DNA of 60,000 bases, taken from contig MNCI01033639.1 in the NCBI GenBank assembly GCA_015680685.1, positions 332,323-392,322 on the forward strand, read 5' to 3'. The stretch comes from Gnetum montanum. Its lineage: Eukaryota > Streptophyta > Gnetopsida > Gnetales > Gnetaceae. Of the stretch, positions 58,501 through 60,000 are shown piece after piece. Under the pieces are notes generated by a model. That model saw only the letters and a program-made list of their open reading frames with translations, searched no databases and had not been told where the DNA came from. How positions within the stretch are numbered: position 1 is the first letter of the stretch; each line of letters begins with the position of its first letter. The position numbers and the translations under genes were made by a program.

Positions 58501-58670
58501 GGTTGGGCCATAGTACTATTGGGACTCCAATGAGTGATGTTAATGATGAGAGCTCTAACCAAGGTGATTAGCAATGGTGGTAGTAGCTCCAAAAGGTTAG
58601 CAAGATGCCTATAGGCATCTCCAGAGGATCAGCAAAATGCTAAGGGCAGTGACGCTAGAAATGTTCTAAA
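55560..58670 (-). other. LTR/3' region of element L
   Basis: It lies downstream of L's integrase on the minus strand and has no coding domain. A minus-strand TATA-like box (CTATAAATATCC) at 56219-56230 and a diverged inverted-word array (56280-57240) are present, with a G10 run at 55877-55886. ORFs of 60-100 codons here lack recognisable domains. The most likely content is L's 3' LTR, with the low end near 55560 where element K's integrase stops. Neither LTR end could be fixed. Confidence 0.4.
56640..57240. repeat. Diverged array of GCTACGCTC...GAGCGTAGC words
   Basis: A self-complementary word of the type GCTACRCTCTRGAGYGTAGY recurs near 56662, 56725, 56804, 56942, 57078 and 57199, usually followed by AACACTTAG and CAAATTTT-like text. 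Related words occur at 56287, 56325 and 56462. Spacing is 60-140 bp. It could be an internally amplified part of the LTR of element L. Confidence 0.65.
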
Positions 58671-58819
58671 GGTTCTTTTTTTTTTATGATGTGAACTTTG
58701 TTCTAGAACTATAATGCCCTACCCTACCTAGCTCGAGAGGTGTGGGTAAGTGATGAAGGGTGGAAGTGTTGGTGCTCACTTATCCACAAAACTATACGTG
58801 TTGAGCTGTGTGTGCTAAA

Positions 58820-59105
58820 TTGTAGACCCAATTTAAGGTCTTAGTAAACTACATGTTGTGTTAGTTTAAGGTCCTAGTAGATCATGAACCTAGTTTAAGG
58901 TCTTAGCAAATCATAATGTGCTAACTTATAGTCCTAGTAGACTACTGTGTACTAGTTTAATGTAGTAGTGGATGGTGGATTGCCAATTTATGATCATAGC
59001 AAACCATGCTATGGGTGCTAGTTTAATATCATAGCCCAAGGATATTCTATGCTAGTTTAACATTGTACTGGATATTCTGTGCCAGTTTAATGTTGTAGTG
59101 GACGT
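58820..59105. repeat. Minisatellite of about 31-bp units, 3' of element L integrase
   Basis: About nine diverged copies of CTAGTTTAAKGTCNTAGTAG begin near 58824, 58862, 58892, 58922, 58953, 58983, 59020, 59053 and 59083. On the minus strand the array lies just after the integrase stop, in the 3' untranslated region. Tat/Ogre-type elements are known for such 3'-UTR tandem repeats. Confidence 0.82.
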
Positions 59106-59129
59106 ATGCTTACCTTGCTGTGTTAAAGC

Positions 59130-60000
59130 TATGCGTTAGGCATAGTAGAGCTTAAGGTACAAATGGTTGATTAGGTTGGCAAACTCATTGTCGTCTAGAT
59201 TAGCAAGCTTGAATGCTCGATTTTTATAGGCCTTTGTGACCAAGAAAGGCCCTTCCCAGTTGGCTGAGAATTTTTTCACAAGTTTGCGAATGACCTTGAG
59301 GACTAGGTCCCCTTTCTTAATTTGGCATTGATGCTAATTATGGCATTGTTTTTGCCATTTCTTTTCCTGGTATCACTTGATGCAATCAAGTGTCTGCATA
59401 TGCTCCTCCTCTATAGAGTTGAGGTCAATGGTTCTTAACTCATCATTTTGAACCTCATCAATGAAGCTCGAGAGGATCACACGGAGTGATGGAACCTGCA
59501 ATTCAAGAGGCAACATTGTTTTAAACCCATACATAAAGGCTATATGGTGTCTTATCAGTTGTTGTTCTGCATGTCATATGGTAAGCCCATAGCGTGTAGA
59601 CTAGCTACTCGTGCCATCATCATTTGTTGCTACTAAGCATCTTCTTTAAAAGGTTGATGATGAATTTGTTTGTACCCTCCACTTGGCCATTTGCCTACAA
59701 GTAGTATGGTGACAAAAAGAAATGTTTGATGCCAAGGTGTTCGCAGAAGGCTTTGGTTTTTACACTACTAAATTGTGGTCCATTGTCCATGACTATAGTT
59801 ATGGGTAAACTGAATCAGGTCATTATGTTGTCAAGGATAAATTTGCAAACCTATTGTGACATCATCTTCCTAAGGGGAATGACTTCAACCAACTTGGTAA
59901 AGTATTCGGTTGTAGTTATGATGAAGCTATGTTATGCAGAAGACTTAGGCATGATAGGTCCTATGATGTCCAACCCCCAATGTTGGAACAGTTCAATGGG
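59130..60000 (-). pseudogene. Tat-like gypsy integrase (element L), N-terminus off the right edge
   Basis: On the minus strand, from 60000 leftwards: LFQHWGLDIIGPIMPKSSA carries the first catalytic Asp, then FTKLVEVIPLRKM. ITIVMDNGPQFSSVKTKAFC carries the second Asp. HLGIKHFFLSPYY and ANGQVEGTNKFIINLLKK carry the Glu. The C-terminal domain has TPYSLYV, LVLKVIRKLVKKFSANWEGP and FKLANLDDNEF, ending near 59135. All three catalytic residues are present, but several stops interrupt it. The lineage differs from elements B and K. Confidence 0.87.

Noticed and set aside
1-60000. tRNA, rRNA or snRNA genes
   Set aside because: I looked for cloverleaf-type and conserved rRNA words on both strands. The only tRNA-related sequences are retrotransposon primer-binding sites.

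Overview
The window is intergenic heterochromatin-like DNA from a large, repeat-rich plant genome, most likely an angiosperm. It is AT-rich and holds fragments of at least a dozen LTR retrotransposons, many with Ty3/gypsy primer-binding sites for tRNA-Asp and Ty1/copia sites for initiator tRNA-Met. I found no host protein gene, tRNA, rRNA or CRISPR array. Species cannot be named from this. Most open reading frames are short because the elements are decayed. Many stops in gag and pol sit at Gln or Arg codons (CAA, CAG, CGA) and are explained by single C-to-T changes.

Layout, with labels used below. A (1-2455, minus): gag and 5' LTR of an Athila-like gypsy element that runs off the left edge. 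2456-4000: unassigned. B (about 4000-10669, plus): a 5'-truncated relative of A with protease, RT, RNase H, integrase, a long post-pol region and a 3' LTR; an assembly gap lies in its integrase. 10670-13060: LTR/leader-like DNA with a minisatellite. C (13063-16370, plus): gypsy gag-PR-RT-RNase H with a truncated integrase. D (16380-18836 and 25439-28011, minus): a copia element with pol, lacking its 3' LTR. E (18837-25438, plus): a complete gypsy element inserted into the integrase of D with a perfect 5-bp target duplication. It has gag and an extra ORF but no pol. F and G (28017-33356, minus): Athila-like gag, PR and LTR pieces. H (33400 to at least 44300, minus): env-position ORF, protease, gag, PBS and LTR, split by an LTR-like insertion at 38034-41480. 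44750-46130: tandem repeats and a CpG-rich promoter-like segment. I (46180-46796, minus): RT/RNase H remnant. J (46797-51530, plus): copia element with LTRs and gag but no recognisable pol. K (51531-about 55540, minus): Athila-like LTR, post-pol region and integrase, inserted in the 3' LTR of J. L (about 55560-60000, minus): Tat-like gypsy integrase, 3'-UTR minisatellite and LTR-like DNA.

The most notable pattern is that in both superfamilies a pol-bearing element and a pol-less, gag-retaining relative sit in the same 60 kb (B/K with E; D with J). They share LTR ends, PBS type and cis-acting blocks, as expected for autonomous elements and the non-autonomous elements they mobilise. E also retains an ORF downstream of where pol should be. 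A matching splice-acceptor-ATG signal occurs at the same place in B, and the ORF resembles one in H. LTR U3 regions in both superfamilies carry arrays of short palindromic words (GATATC-type in the gypsy family, AGATGTCT-type in copia). The array next to the TATA box of E differs between its two LTRs, with 3 copies against 10.
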